From contig NZ_FTMQ01000001.1 in assembly GCF_900156055.1 (NCBI RefSeq), positions 620,001 through 684,000 on the forward strand: a DNA stretch of 64,000 nt, read 5' to 3'. This document shows, one piece after another, positions 46,162 to 55,688 of the stretch (positions are counted from its first letter, which is position 1; each line of letters begins with the position of its first letter). Under the pieces are notes generated by a model. It searched no databases, was not told where the DNA came from, and worked only from the letters and a program-made list of their open reading frames with translations. This DNA comes from Rhizobium sp. RU33A (GTDB lineage: Bacteria > Pseudomonadota > Alphaproteobacteria > Rhizobiales > Rhizobiaceae). The position numbers and the translations under genes are program-made.

Positions 46162-48249
46162 ATGGCGCAACCACCTGCACTCGTAATTCCGAAGGTAAGC
46201 CCGAGCGGGCGTGACATCGGCTTCGCGTTCGGGATCGTGATGATCCTGTGCATTCTGTTCCTGCCCATACCGCCTTTTCTCATCGACGTCGGCCTCGCGT
46301 TCTCGATCGCCCTGTCCGTCCTGATCCTGATGGTATCGCTTTGGATCCAGCGGCCGCTGGACTTCTCGTCCTTCCCGACCATCCTGCTGATCGCCACCAT
46401 GATACGTCTGTCGTTGAACATTGCGACGACACGCGTGATCCTGTCGCATGGCCATGAGGGGCACGGGGCGGCCGGCGGCGTTATCGAGGGTTTCTCCACG
46501 CTCGTCATGGGCGGCGACTTCGTCATCGGTCTGATCGTCTTCTTGATTCTGATCACGGTCAACTTCATCGTCATCACCAAGGGCGCGACCCGTATTGCGG
46601 AAGTCGGCGCTCGCTTTACCCTCGATGCCATTCCCGGCAAGCAGATGTCGATCGACGCCGATCTGTCGGCGGGTATCATCGACGAAAAGGAAGCGCAGCA
46701 CAGGCGTCGCGAACTCGAGCAGGAAAGCTCGTTCTTCGGTGCCATGGACGGTGCGTCGAAATTCGTTCGCGGCGATGCCATCGCCGGTCTGATCATAACC
46801 GCCATCAACGTCGTCGGTGGCATCATCATCGGCTACTTCCGCCATGGGATGGAACTGGGTGAAGCGGCAGACGTCTTCGTCAAGCTCTCCGTCGGCGACG
46901 GCATCGTCTCCCAGGTTCCGGCTCTGATCGTCTCGCTGGCCGCCGGCCTTCTGGTCTCGCGCGGCGGCACGCCCGGATCCACCGACCAGGCCGTCGTCAA
47001 TCAGTTGAGTGGATATCCGCGCGCTTTGTTCGTGGCAGCTGCACTCATGGGTGCGCTCGCCATTGTCCCAGGCCTGCCGTTGATACCGTTCATGGGCCTC
47101 GGTGGTCTCATGGCTTTCGGCGCCTGGTACATTCCGCGCCAGCTCGAGGCTGAGAGCAAGCTGAAGCGCGAAAGCGAAGAAAAGAAGGTCATCCAGAACA
47201 AGGAAGCCGAGAAGGATTCGGTCAAGTCGGTTCTCAAGACCTCGGAAATCGAACTCGCGCTGGGCAAGCTCGTCTCGACACGCCTCCTTGGCGCTCACCA
47301 GGAACTCGCCTTCCGCGTCGGCAAGATGCGCAAGAAATTCGCCAGCCAGTACGGTTTCGTGGTGCCGGAAATCAAGGTCACCGACGATATCGCGATCCCG
47401 GAAAAGGCCTATCAGATCCGGATCCACGGCACGACGGTCGCCTCGAACAACCTGCGCGTCGGCGAAGTTCTGGTCGTCACCGGTTCCGGCCGCAAACCGA
47501 ATGTCCCAGGCGACGATATCCGCGAACCCGCCTTCGGCATGCCCGCAGTTTCGGTTCTTGAAACTTTCACCGAAGAGCTGAAGCGCGAAGGCTTCCATCC
47601 GATCGACAACGTCTCGGTCGTCTTGACCCATGTCTCGGAAGTCATCCGCAACAACCTGCCGCAGCTCCTGTCCTACAAGGACGTCAAGGTGCTGATCGAT
47701 CGCCTTGACCCCGAATACAAGAAGCTCGCCGACGAAATCTGCTCGTCGCACATGTCCTATTCGGGCCTTCAGGCGGTCTTGAAGCTGCTCCTCGCCGAAC
47801 GCGTCTCCATCCGCAACCTGCATCTCATTCTCGAAGCGGTCGCCGAACTCGCCCCGCATGTCCGCAAGACGGAGCAGATCGTCGAGCATGTGCGTGTCCG
47901 CATGGCTCAGCAGCTCTGCGGCGACCTGACAGACAACGGTGTGCTGCGCGTCTTGCGTCTCGGCTCCAAGTGGGATCTCGTCTTCCATCAGGCGCTCAAG
48001 CGTGATGCCAAGGGCGAGATCGTCGAGTTTGACATCGATCCGCGCAGCCTGGAGGAGTTCTCCGAGCAGGCAAGCCAGGTTATCCGTGAATTCATGGACC
48101 GGGGCTTGCCCTTCGTCCTTGTCACGTCGCCCGAAACACGGTCCTATGTGCGCATGATCATCGAACGACTCTTTGCCACCTTGCCGGTCCTCTCGCATGT
48201 GGAACTGGCCAAAGGCATCGAGATCAAGATTCTGGGCTCCATCTCATGA
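46162..48249 (+). CDS. flhA: FlhA, export-gate protein
   Basis: 695 aa. About eight membrane helices in residues 15-330, including the conserved FHIPEP-family cytoplasmic region ([37 protein letters not shown]). The C-terminal cytoplasmic domain binds chaperone-substrate complexes. Start [11 protein letters not shown]. It overlaps fliR by 4 nt. The long minus-strand frame across it is a shadow. Confidence 0.97.
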   Translation: MAQPPALVIPKVSPSGRDIGFAFGIVMILCILFLPIPPFLIDVGLAFSIALSVLILMVSLWIQRPLDFSSFPTILLIATMIRLSLNIATTRVILSHGHEGHGAAGGVIEGFSTLVMGGDFVIGLIVFLILITVNFIVITKGATRIAEVGARFTLDAIPGKQMSIDADLSAGIIDEKEAQHRRRELEQESSFFGAMDGASKFVRGDAIAGLIITAINVVGGIIIGYFRHGMELGEAADVFVKLSVGDGIVSQVPALIVSLAAGLLVSRGGTPGSTDQAVVNQLSGYPRALFVAAALMGALAIVPGLPLIPFMGLGGLMAFGAWYIPRQLEAESKLKRESEEKKVIQNKEAEKDSVKSVLKTSEIELALGKLVSTRLLGAHQELAFRVGKMRKKFASQYGFVVPEIKVTDDIAIPEKAYQIRIHGTTVASNNLRVGEVLVVTGSGRKPNVPGDDIREPAFGMPAVSVLETFTEELKREGFHPIDNVSVVLTHVSEVIRNNLPQLLSYKDVKVLIDRLDPEYKKLADEICSSHMSYSGLQAVLKLLLAERVSIRNLHLILEAVAELAPHVRKTEQIVEHVRVRMAQQLCGDLTDNGVLRVLRLGSKWDLVFHQALKRDAKGEIVEFDIDPRSLEEFSEQASQVIREFMDRGLPFVLVTSPETRSYVRMIIERLFATLPVLSHVELAKGIEIKILGSIS

Positions 48250-48995
48250 TTACTGACCCGCAGGGGAGTGTGCTGGTACTGATCGCGATCTTCTGTCGCA
48301 TCGGCGCCTGCATCATGACCCTGCCGGGCTTTTCTTCAGCCCGCATCTCGATGACGGTGCGGTTCTTCCTTGCCTTCGCCATCTCGCTGGCCATGACGCC
48401 CTTGCTCTTCGATACCGTGTACCCCAGGGTCTCCGGGGGAGGGGCCTCTCTCATCGGCGTCATCGTTGCCGAACTTCTGATCGGCATGATGTACGGCCTC
48501 GTTCCGCGCTTCTATGTGCTCGGACTGCAATTTGCGGGCTCGGCGATCTCGATGGCGATCGGTCTGAACACGCCGGGCTCGTCAGATGTTCTCGAAGATA
48601 CCCCTGATAACCAGATGACCAATCTGATCTCCTTCGGCGGCCTTCTCATTCTCTTCATGCTGGATTTCCACCATGTCGTCTTTCGCGCCCTGTTCGATTC
48701 CTATTCGGTGATGCCGATCGGTGGCATGCCGGACAGCCAGAAAATGCTGATCACGCTGACCGACACCTTGACGCAGACCTTCCTGCTGATGCTGCGTCTC
48801 GCGAGCCCCTTCCTCATCTTCGGTCTGATGTTCAACGTGGCCGTCGGTCTGGTCAACAAGCTCGCGCCCCAAGTGCCCGTCTTCTACATCTCGACGCCCT
48901 ATCTTCTGATGGGGGGGCTGCTCCTGGTCTATTTCACCATCGCCGCCATGGTCATGCAGTTCGGCCAGAATTTCCCGATGATCTTCAATTTTTGA
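48246..48995 (+). CDS. fliR: FliR, export-gate protein
   Basis: 249 aa, six membrane helices. GEAxxG-like region is represented by [21 protein letters not shown]-terminal [28 protein letters not shown] is typical. Translationally coupled to flhA. Confidence 0.95.
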   Translation: MITDPQGSVLVLIAIFCRIGACIMTLPGFSSARISMTVRFFLAFAISLAMTPLLFDTVYPRVSGGGASLIGVIVAELLIGMMYGLVPRFYVLGLQFAGSAISMAIGLNTPGSSDVLEDTPDNQMTNLISFGGLLILFMLDFHHVVFRALFDSYSVMPIGGMPDSQKMLITLTDTLTQTFLLMLRLASPFLIFGLMFNVAVGLVNKLAPQVPVFYISTPYLLMGGLLLVYFTIAAMVMQFGQNFPMIFNF

Positions 48996-49005
48996 CGAGG
49001 CTGCC

Positions 49006-49416
49006 TTGGGACCGCAAAAGAAATCCGACAAACTCAAGCGTCTGGTCGCCGTACAGCGTCACATGGAGCGGATGGCCGAAAGCGATCTGGGTATCACCGC
49101 ACAACGCATCGAGGAAAACGCTCGATCGATGGACACGGTCATGGACGCCATTGGATCACTCGATCCGTTGCACCGGCTTTTCGCCCAGAACTACGCCGAC
49201 CGCTTCGATCGCCTGTCCAACACGGACAAGCAGTTGCACGGTCTGCAGCAGGTTCAGGAGATGAAGCTGATGCGCGAGCGCGCCAAGGGCGACCGGCTGG
49301 AAGAAAACATGAAGGATGCACGCGACCACGAAGAGCGCGAACGTGACGACGATGCCATCTACGATCTGATCGACCTGAAATTTGCCACACCAGCCTCCAG
49401 CAAGCTTCAGGAGTGA
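49006..49416 (+). CDS. FliJ-like coiled-coil protein (candidate)
   Basis: 136 aa, soluble, almost entirely charged coiled coil (KKSDKLKRLVAVQRHMERMAESDLG; MRERAKGDRLEENMKDARDHEERERDD). Size and shape match FliJ, the export-ATPase central stalk, which is otherwise missing. It starts with TTG (49006) 10 nt after the fliR stop, behind GAGG. It sits at the end of the flhA-fliR operon. FliJ sequences are too variable to confirm by eye. Confidence 0.55.
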   Translation: MGPQKKSDKLKRLVAVQRHMERMAESDLGITAQRIEENARSMDTVMDAIGSLDPLHRLFAQNYADRFDRLSNTDKQLHGLQQVQEMKLMRERAKGDRLEENMKDARDHEERERDDDAIYDLIDLKFATPASSKLQE

Positions 49417-49449
49417 TAGTCGCCTCGAACCGAAATCGAGGATGTCATC

Positions 49450-50010
49450 GTGGCCATTTCTCCTCCAAGCGATCTGGTGCTGGACGTTGTCCGTGCTGCT
49501 GATCCGGCACAAGTTGCCGCTGCCCAGGAACAACTGAAAGCCAACCGGGCGAACTTCATGGCGACCAGTCTCGCCGAGAAGGGCGCAGGTTTTGGCGCGA
49601 CTGTCGACATTCTGAACCGTACCGCGAATGCCGCACGGCTCGAAGCGACGGCGGAAAAGACCGAGGACGTCGGCAAGCCTCCGAAGATCTATCGCGATTT
49701 CGAAGCCGTTTATCTCACCAATTTTGTGCAGAGCATGCTGCCGGACGAGAGCGAAGAAGTGTACGGCAAGGGCAATGCCGGCGAGATGTGGAAGAGCATG
49801 ATGGCCGAGCAGCTCGGCACGGTTCTGTCTGAAACCGGCGGCGTCGGCATCGCCCAGCAGATGTATGACCAGGCCCTCCAGCGCGTGCGCGGACAGGATA
49901 GCGTCAACGCCGCCACAGACGAGACGGATCGCGGGCTCGCCATGAGCTGGGTGACCGATCTCGAGCGCCGCACCCTGGGTGCTGGCGCCGACACCGATAA
50001 CAAGAATTGA
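49450..50010 (+). CDS. FlgJ-type rod-binding protein without muramidase domain
   Basis: 186 aa, GTG start. Residues ~75-145 carry the rod-binding domain (IYRDFEAVYLTNFVQSMLPD, then GNAGEMWKSMMAEQLGTVLSETGGVGIAQQMY), matching the N-terminal half of FlgJ. The glucosaminidase half present in enteric FlgJ is absent. The lytic transglycosylase at 39011 may supply that activity. Its stop precedes the next gene closely. Confidence 0.85.
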   Translation: MAISPPSDLVLDVVRAADPAQVAAAQEQLKANRANFMATSLAEKGAGFGATVDILNRTANAARLEATAEKTEDVGKPPKIYRDFEAVYLTNFVQSMLPDESEEVYGKGNAGEMWKSMMAEQLGTVLSETGGVGIAQQMYDQALQRVRGQDSVNAATDETDRGLAMSWVTDLERRTLGAGADTDNKN

Positions 50011-50039
50011 TCCATTTTTCGAAAGACAGGGCAGAATTC

Positions 50040-50405
50040 ATGGAAGTTGTTTCGAGCGAATATCGGGTGAAGACGGTACTGAGCCGGCTTGAGCGCATCA
50101 TCGACAACGAGAACGAGCGGATCGGGAAAGATCCGGAATTCGACTTCAAGGTTTCCAACGCCCACAAGAGCCGCTGCCTTTACGAATTGACCATGCTGTT
50201 CCGCGACACGGACCCGCGTGAATTCGCGGTCAACTACGTCGAGCAGCTTCATGTTCTGAAGGAAAAGCTCGCTCTGAACGCCCGTCGCGTCGAAGCGCAT
50301 CTCGCGGCCGTTCGTGCGGTAGCCGACATCCTGAAGAACGCGGTTCGCGACGCTGATGGTGACGGCACCTATTCTCAGGAACAGTTCCAGTTCAGCGAGT
50401 TCTGA
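50040..50405 (+). CDS. Small helical protein of the flagellar cluster, possibly FlgN-like
   Basis: 121 aa, soluble, predicted mostly helical (SRLERIIDNENERIGKDPEFDF; YVEQLHVLKEKLALNARRVEAHLAAVRAVADILKNAVRDADGDGTYSQEQF). The helical shape and position suit a FlgN-type chaperone for FlgK/FlgL, which the cluster otherwise lacks, but I see no diagnostic motif. Start at ATG 50040 behind AGGG; an in-frame TTG at 50007 overlaps the upstream stop. Its stop overlaps the next start. Confidence 0.6.
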   Translation: MEVVSSEYRVKTVLSRLERIIDNENERIGKDPEFDFKVSNAHKSRCLYELTMLFRDTDPREFAVNYVEQLHVLKEKLALNARRVEAHLAAVRAVADILKNAVRDADGDGTYSQEQFQFSEF

Positions 50406-50944
50406 TGGGCAAGATACTCGGAATCGGCCTTTGGGTCTGCATCGTCACGCTGGGGGCCGTCTACGGTTCGATCTACCTGGCGACAGCCCCTGCCGGCCCG
50501 AGCGAGGAAGAAACAAAGACGGCCGCACTCGAACTCGTTCGCGGTGAGTCCATCACCATTCCGGTTATCGGCGGGGGTGATGTCACCGGATATTTCCTGA
50601 CACGCATCTCTTTCATGATGGACAAGGAAAAGCTCAACGGACAGGACCTGCCGACGACCGAGTTGATGACCGACCAGCTATTCACGCTGCTGGTTGGCAA
50701 CAAGATGGTCGACATCGGCAACGTCTCGGCGTTCGACGTCAATTCGTTCCGTGAGCAGATCAAGACCGAGATGAACGCAAGGCTCGGTGAGGGCATGATC
50801 GATCAGGTGCTGATCGAGCAGCTCGACTATGTCTCGAAGGACGCTGCCCGCAAGGCCGCCGACGGTGGTTCCAAGCCTATGGAGATGACTACGGTCGTCG
50901 AAGGCGAGACGGTCGAGGAAAATCCGGCGTCCTCAGGGCATTGA
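50405..50944 (+). CDS. FliL-like single-pass membrane protein
   Basis: 179 aa. One N-terminal membrane helix (residues 3-25), then a periplasmic domain with VIGGGDVTGYFLTRISFMMDKEKL and a C-terminal helix FREQIKTEMNARLGEGMIDQVLIEQLDYVSK. The layout (anchor, beta domain, long terminal helix) resembles FliL, although fliL itself lies at 27925. A second FliL-like stator-associated factor is an inference. One-base overlap with the upstream gene places it in the flhA-fliR operon. Confidence 0.6.
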   Translation: MGKILGIGLWVCIVTLGAVYGSIYLATAPAGPSEEETKTAALELVRGESITIPVIGGGDVTGYFLTRISFMMDKEKLNGQDLPTTELMTDQLFTLLVGNKMVDIGNVSAFDVNSFREQIKTEMNARLGEGMIDQVLIEQLDYVSKDAARKAADGGSKPMEMTTVVEGETVEENPASSGH

Positions 50945-51062
50945 CGATCCGCATTATGGTGAACGGCGCGTTGATCATCTCATGAGAATTGTAGCGCGGC
51001 GCTTAACCTGAATTTTAGCGGTGACTGATAGGTTCCGGGCATCGATCCTCGGGACCCCTTTC

Positions 51063-51884
51063 ATGCCAGCTTCGTCATTTTCTGCAGTGAGAGAGCCTGA
51101 CGACGTGGTTGGTCAGCCTCTGCAGCCGGCGGTCCCGGTACGTCCTATCCTCGACTTGCCTGTCCACGACCTGGGCTGGAAGCCGGCGCTCGCCCTGCTT
51201 GAGGAAAAGCTGACCGAGGATCAGGGCCTGACCCATATTGCATTCCTCAATGCCAACAATGCCAATGTCATGATGCGAGATCCCGATTACCGCGAGGTTC
51301 TCGGTCGCTGTCTGGTCCTGCCGGATGGCATCGGTGTCGACATTGCCGCAAAGTTCCTGCATGGCGGCCGCTTCTCGGCCAATCTGAACGGGACCGATTT
51401 CGTCCCGGCAGCCCTGACCTTCATCACGAAGCCGCTCAGGGTAGGGCTGCTCGGTGCAACATCCGAGGTGCTGCAGGATGCCGCCAAGAACTTTCGCCTT
51501 CACACACCCTGGCATGAATTCGTCGAAATCTCGGATGGCTATTTCGACCGGGCCGATCCGACATTCATCCTCAATCGCATTGAGCAGGCCCGCATCGATC
51601 TGCTGCTCGTCGCCATGGGCACGCCGCTGCAGGAAAAATGGGTCGACAGGCATCTGACCGGCGATCATGCGCGGGTCGTTATCAGCGTTGGCGCACTGCT
51701 CGACTTCGTCTCGGGACGTGTCCCCCGTGCGCCTGACTGGGTCCGTCAACTCAGGTCCGAATGGCTGTTTCGTCTTTGGCAGGAGCCGTCGCGCCTCTGG
51801 CGCCGCTATGTGCTCGGCATCCCCGTCTTTCTCGCCTATGTGCTGCGTCACCGGCTCAGTTCGCCGGCAACGATGTCCGGCTGA
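51063..51884 (+). CDS. WecG/TagA/CpsF-family glycosyltransferase
   Basis: Glycosyltransferase that builds surface polysaccharide, adding N-acetylmannosaminuronic acid or N-acetylmannosamine-type sugars to lipid carriers in known members. Motifs: HIAFLNANNANVMMRDPDYREVL, LPDGIGVDIAAKFL, LNGTDFVPAAL, GLLGATSEVLQDAA and LLLVAMGTPLQEKWVD. The start is uncertain: ATG 51063 or GTG 51021. 273 aa from 51063. No linked polysaccharide genes in this window; flagellin glycosylation is a conceivable but unsupported role. Confidence 0.85.
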   Translation: MPASSFSAVREPDDVVGQPLQPAVPVRPILDLPVHDLGWKPALALLEEKLTEDQGLTHIAFLNANNANVMMRDPDYREVLGRCLVLPDGIGVDIAAKFLHGGRFSANLNGTDFVPAALTFITKPLRVGLLGATSEVLQDAAKNFRLHTPWHEFVEISDGYFDRADPTFILNRIEQARIDLLLVAMGTPLQEKWVDRHLTGDHARVVISVGALLDFVSGRVPRAPDWVRQLRSEWLFRLWQEPSRLWRRYVLGIPVFLAYVLRHRLSSPATMSG

Positions 51885-52010
51885 CACCAGGGCCCGCGAA
51901 ATCCTGCACTTGCAATGTGCCGCATTTTGACAGCATAGGACGGCGACAGGCAAACGGCGCCTGCATGTTGGCGCTAGCTTGCTGCGAGTTCTAGACGGGG
52001 ATTGTGCACA

Positions 52011-52910
52011 GTGACCACGGTAATCGATGGAAAGGCAGCCGCTGCTTCGGTGATTGAAGCAGTAACCTCAGCAGCGACGACGCTCAAGACCTCCGGCCAT
52101 CGCAAGCCCGGTCTGGCTGTGGTCATCATCGGGAACGACCCGGCAAGTCACGCCTATGTCGGTGCCAAGAGCCGGATGGCCAAGCAGTGCGGTTTCAACT
52201 CGATCCAGCACACGCTTCCCGAGGAGACCTCTCAGGACGAGCTGATGGCGCTGGTCGCCTCGCTCAATGCCGACCCCGAGATCGATGGTATCCTCGTCCA
52301 GCTCCCGCTTCCGAAGCATCTCGACAGCGAGCCGGTGATCCAGTCGATCCTGCCGGAAAAGGATGTCGACGGCCTGCACATCGTCAATGCCGGAAAGCTT
52401 GCGACAGGTGATTTGAAGACCGGCCTGCTCTCCTGCACGCCGGCCGGTGCCATGATCCTTGTCCGCCAGATCCATGGTGACGACCTGTCCGGCCTGAATG
52501 CACTGGTGATCGGCCGGTCGAACCTCTTCGGAAAGCCGATGGCGCAATTGCTGCTGAATGCCAATGCCACCGTGACCATCGGCCATTCACGCAGCCGCGA
52601 CCTGCCGGAACTCGCCCGCCAGGCCGATATCCTGGTCGCAGCCGTCGGCCGTGCTGAAATGGTCAAGGCTGACTGGTTGAAGCCCGGTGCGACCGTCATC
52701 GATGTCGGCATCAACCGTGTTGCGGCTCCGGAAAAGGGCGAGGGCAAGTTCAAGCTGGTCGGCGATGTCGCCTTTGCCGAATGCAAGCCGGTTGCCAAGG
52801 CGATCTCGCCGGTTCCAGGCGGCGTCGGGCCGATGACGATTGCCATGCTGATGGCCAATACAGTGATCGCCGCCCATCGTCGCGCAGGCATGGTGGCGCC
52901 GCGGTTCTGA
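52011..52910 (+). CDS. folD: FolD, methylenetetrahydrofolate dehydrogenase/cyclohydrolase
   Basis: Bifunctional one-carbon enzyme in the cytosol. Motifs: [17 protein letters not shown] with the catalytic Lys, [45 protein letters not shown] (NADP site) and [17 protein letters not shown] start at 52011, following GGGG about 10 nt upstream; 299 aa as usual for rhizobia. Confidence 0.95.
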   Translation: MTTVIDGKAAAASVIEAVTSAATTLKTSGHRKPGLAVVIIGNDPASHAYVGAKSRMAKQCGFNSIQHTLPEETSQDELMALVASLNADPEIDGILVQLPLPKHLDSEPVIQSILPEKDVDGLHIVNAGKLATGDLKTGLLSCTPAGAMILVRQIHGDDLSGLNALVIGRSNLFGKPMAQLLLNANATVTIGHSRSRDLPELARQADILVAAVGRAEMVKADWLKPGATVIDVGINRVAAPEKGEGKFKLVGDVAFAECKPVAKAISPVPGGVGPMTIAMLMANTVIAAHRRAGMVAPRF

Positions 52911-52934
52911 CTACTCAGGTCATCGACAGCCGGG

Positions 52935-53969
52935 TCAGGCGGGTGCCGGTCCGGTCGAGGCCCTGACCACCAGTTCCACCTTCCAAAGTTCCTGTGCCGG
53001 TGGTGCCGGCACAGTTTGATTGATCATCGCGATCAGTCGTTCTCCTATCCGCTCGCCGGCAGCGCGTAGTGAGGAGCGTGTCGTCGTGAGCGGCGTCGAA
53101 AAGTTTTCCGGCTTCAGCAATGGCAGCTCGTCGTCATGCGCGATCAGGGAAACATCCACGCCGAGCTTGAGGCCAAGCTCGTTCATCGCGCGAACGGCGC
53201 CGAGTGCCAGCACGGTACTGGCGCATAACACGGCGGTCGGCCGGTCCGGGCCGGACAGGATCTCCTTCATACCGCGATAGCCTTGTTCATCGCCCATGAA
53301 GCTGTGCCGTGTGTGGCGAGGATCGAGCAGCAATCCCCGGTCGGCCAGCGCCCTCTCCGTCCCCAGCCGTCGTCGATGCGCAAAGTCCAGATCGGCATGG
53401 CCGTTCAGCAATGCGATCCGCTTGTGGCCGAGTTGGAGGAGGAAGCGGGTCGCATCGTAGAATGCGCCTTCATTGTCGACATCCAGAAACGGATAGTCCA
53501 GTTCAAGCCCGGACGACCGTCCGTGGACGATGAAGGGCAGCGAAAGCGACTTGGCCATCGCAATGCGCGGGTCATTCTCGCGAACATAGGCGAGATAATA
53601 ACCGTCGACACTGCCACTCGCGACCAACCAGCGGATTGCCTGTTCCTCGTCCTCGGCTTTGGAAGGCATGATGACGAAGTGGAAGTCACGGAGGATGGCT
53701 GCTTCGGCGAGCCCGCTCTGGAATGCGGCGAAATGCATGTCCGAGCTATGGTCGGGCGAGATCGGCATGATCAGCCCGATGGATCCGGCCTTGCCGGTCG
53801 CCAGACGCTGGGCCGCCCGGTTCGGACGATAGCCGGTATCCTTGGCTGCCTGGAGCACCCGCTGGCGTGTCTCCTCATTGACCTCCGGGTAGCCATTGAG
53901 CGCGCGGCTGATCGTCGTCTGCGACAGGCCGAGCATCTGTGACAATTCTTTCAGATTCACTGCAGGCAT
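52935..53969 (-). CDS. aglR: AglR, LacI-family repressor of alpha-glucoside uptake
   Basis: 344 aa. N-terminal LacI HTH (NLKELSQMLGLSQTTISRALNGYPEVNEETRQRVLQAAKDTGYRPN) and a periplasmic-binding-protein-like sugar domain (GLIMPISPDHSSDMHF, VDGYYLAYVRENDPRIA). Divergent from aglE, the arrangement of S. meliloti aglR. ATG 53969 follows GGGAGAGGA; upstream in-frame starts to 54053 are unlikely. Two CAAAGCGCTTTG-like operators lie in the intergenic region. Confidence 0.9.
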   Translation of the reverse strand: MPAVNLKELSQMLGLSQTTISRALNGYPEVNEETRQRVLQAAKDTGYRPNRAAQRLATGKAGSIGLIMPISPDHSSDMHFAAFQSGLAEAAILRDFHFVIMPSKAEDEEQAIRWLVASGSVDGYYLAYVRENDPRIAMAKSLSLPFIVHGRSSGLELDYPFLDVDNEGAFYDATRFLLQLGHKRIALLNGHADLDFAHRRRLGTERALADRGLLLDPRHTRHSFMGDEQGYRGMKEILSGPDRPTAVLCASTVLALGAVRAMNELGLKLGVDVSLIAHDDELPLLKPENFSTPLTTTRSSLRAAGERIGERLIAMINQTVPAPPAQELWKVELVVRASTGPAPA

Positions 53970-54011
53970 TCCTCTCCCTTGCCGGACCACTCGTTCCCCT
54001 CCACAGGCGGC

Positions 54012-54023
54012 CAAAGCGCTTCG
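54012..54023. promoter_or_regulatory. LacI-type operator near aglR
   Basis: CAAAGCGCTTCG, a near-palindrome with one mismatch, 43 bp upstream of aglR. Candidate autoregulatory AglR site, matching the perfect copy at 54173. Confidence 0.6.
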
Positions 54024-54134
54024 ACTATGGCGCAGTCGCCCGGCCGGCGACAAGAGAAAAATGCTTTAAATCAATGCAGATGCTGCTGCCCATGCGAGGC
54101 GTTGCGCCAAAATGCGGCAGAGCCAGAAAAGCCC

Positions 54135-54166
54135 TTGACTCAATATGGAACCCAATGGGATGAAAT
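54135..54166 (+). promoter_or_regulatory. Possible aglE promoter
   Basis: TTGACT at 54135-54140 could be a -35 box. A -10 could lie around 54159-54166 (GATGAAAT), which is weak. The operator follows directly, as expected for LacI-type repression. Confidence 0.35.
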
Positions 54167-54172
54167 AGGGGC

Positions 54173-54184
54173 CAAAGCGCTTTG
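54173..54184. promoter_or_regulatory. LacI-type operator for aglE operon
   Basis: CAAAGCGCTTTG, a perfect 12-bp palindrome of the LacI/GalR type, 58 bp before aglE. Lies just past the candidate promoter, so a bound repressor would block initiation. Confidence 0.7.
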
Positions 54185-54241
54185 AGGATAATGCGCTGAC
54201 CAAGGACGTTTGGCCGTCCGATGTGATGGGAGGTTAATCAC

Positions 54242-55594
54242 ATGAAAAAACTATTTTTGATGACCGTGGCGACTGCCGCGCTCGTTGCCAGCACGGCTGG
54301 TGCACAGGAATTGAAGTTCGCTCCCGGTGAAGATGCCAAGTTCAACTGGGCAAGTTTCGAGGAGCTGAAGAAGACCCAGCTCAACGGCGAACAGATCACC
54401 ATTTTTGGTCCCTGGCTCGGCCCTGACCAGGTTCTCGTCGAAAGCGTTCTGGCCTATTTCGCGGCCGCAACCGGCGCGGATGTACGCTACACCGGCTCTG
54501 ACAGCTTCGAGCAGCAGATCGTCGTTGATCTGGAAGCCGGCTCCGCACCGAACATCGCCATCTTCCCGCAGCCGGGCCTCGCGTCCGACATGGCAAAGCG
54601 TGGCTTCCTGACCGATCTCGGCGCTGAAAACGCCTCCTGGCTCAAGGACAACTACGCCGCTGGTCAGTCCTGGGTCGACCTCGGCACCTATGCTGGCCAG
54701 GATGGCAACTCGGCTTTCTACGGCTTCCCCTTCAAGACCGACCTGAAGTCGCTCGTCTGGTACTCGCCTGAGAACTTCGAGGATGCCGGCTACGAAGTTC
54801 CCCAGACCATGGAGGAGCTCAAGGCTCTGACCGAGAAGATCGTGGCAGACGGTGGCACGCCCTGGTGCATCGGTCTCGGTTCGGGTGCTGCCACCGGCTG
54901 GCCGGCAACCGACTGGGTCGAGGACATGATGCTCCGCACGGCGTCGCCGGAAGACTACGACAAGTGGGTTTCCAACGAAATGAAGTTCGACGACCCGATC
55001 GTCGTCAACGCCATCAATGAATTTGGCTGGTTTGCCAAGAACGACAAGTTCGTCGTTGGTGGTGCAGGCGCAGTCGCATCGACCGACTTCCGCGACAGCC
55101 CGAAGGGTCTCTTTGCCTCGCCGCCGCAGTGCTACATGCACCGCCAGGCGTCGTTCATCCCGTCCTTCTTCCCAGAGGGCACGTCGGTGGGTGAAGATGC
55201 AGACTTCTTCTACTTTCCCGCCTATGCCGAAAAGAACCTCGGCAGCCCGGTTCTCGGAGCTGGCACCACCTTCGCCATCACCAAGGACAGCACGGCTGCC
55301 CGCGCCTTCATCGAGTTCCTGAAGTCGCCGATCGCCCATGAAGTCTGGATGGCCCAGAAGGGCTTCCTCACCCCGCACAAGGGCGTGAACCCGGAAGTCT
55401 TCACGGATCCTACCGTCCGCAAGATGAACGACATCCTGCTGCAGGCCACCACCTTCCGCTTCGACGGTTCCGACCTGATGCCGGGCGCCATCGGTGCTGG
55501 CAGCTTCTGGACCGGCATGGTCGACTTTGTCGGTGGCAAGTCTGCCGAAGATGTTGCAAAGTCGATCCAGACAGCCTGGGACGGCGTCAAGTAA
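54242..55594 (+). CDS. aglE: AglE, periplasmic alpha-glucoside-binding protein
   Basis: 450 aa. Signal peptide (residues 1-22, cut near AGAQE). Family features: ITIFGPWLGPDQVLVESVLAYFAAATGADVRYTGSDSFEQQI and GFPFKTDLKSLVWYSPENFEDAGYEVP. Ribosome-binding site GGGAGG. Binding protein of the ABC importer for sucrose, maltose and trehalose described in S. meliloti. A hairpin follows it, typical of differential expression. Confidence 0.93.
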   Translation: MKKLFLMTVATAALVASTAGAQELKFAPGEDAKFNWASFEELKKTQLNGEQITIFGPWLGPDQVLVESVLAYFAAATGADVRYTGSDSFEQQIVVDLEAGSAPNIAIFPQPGLASDMAKRGFLTDLGAENASWLKDNYAAGQSWVDLGTYAGQDGNSAFYGFPFKTDLKSLVWYSPENFEDAGYEVPQTMEELKALTEKIVADGGTPWCIGLGSGAATGWPATDWVEDMMLRTASPEDYDKWVSNEMKFDDPIVVNAINEFGWFAKNDKFVVGGAGAVASTDFRDSPKGLFASPPQCYMHRQASFIPSFFPEGTSVGEDADFFYFPAYAEKNLGSPVLGAGTTFAITKDSTAARAFIEFLKSPIAHEVWMAQKGFLTPHKGVNPEVFTDPTVRKMNDILLQATTFRFDGSDLMPGAIGAGSFWTGMVDFVGGKSAEDVAKSIQTAWDGVK

Positions 55595-55623
55595 GCTGCC
55601 GTAGAACAGTATTGCCTCACGAA

Positions 55624-55647
55624 CGTCCGGGCTTCACCGCCCGGGCG
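55624..55647 (+). other. Intercistronic hairpin after aglE
   Basis: CGTCCGGGC, 6-nt loop, GCCCGGGCG: 9 pairs with one G-U. It follows aglE by 30 nt, with an A-run downstream rather than T. Such hairpins commonly protect binding-protein mRNA so it outlasts the membrane-protein mRNA. Confidence 0.7.
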
Positions 55648-55688
55648 CTCGCAAAAAAAATCAGAAGGCATGCGGAGGGGAGACCAAC

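Noticed and set aside
46141..48198. 685-codon open frame on the minus strand
   Set aside because: Exact antisense shadow of flhA. High-GC codon use opens the opposite frame; no family motif and no ribosome-binding site.
51063..51884. WecG-type transferase as flagellin glycosylation gene
   Set aside because: Close to the flagellar cluster, but the family acts on lipid-linked polysaccharide precursors and nothing here ties it to flagellin.
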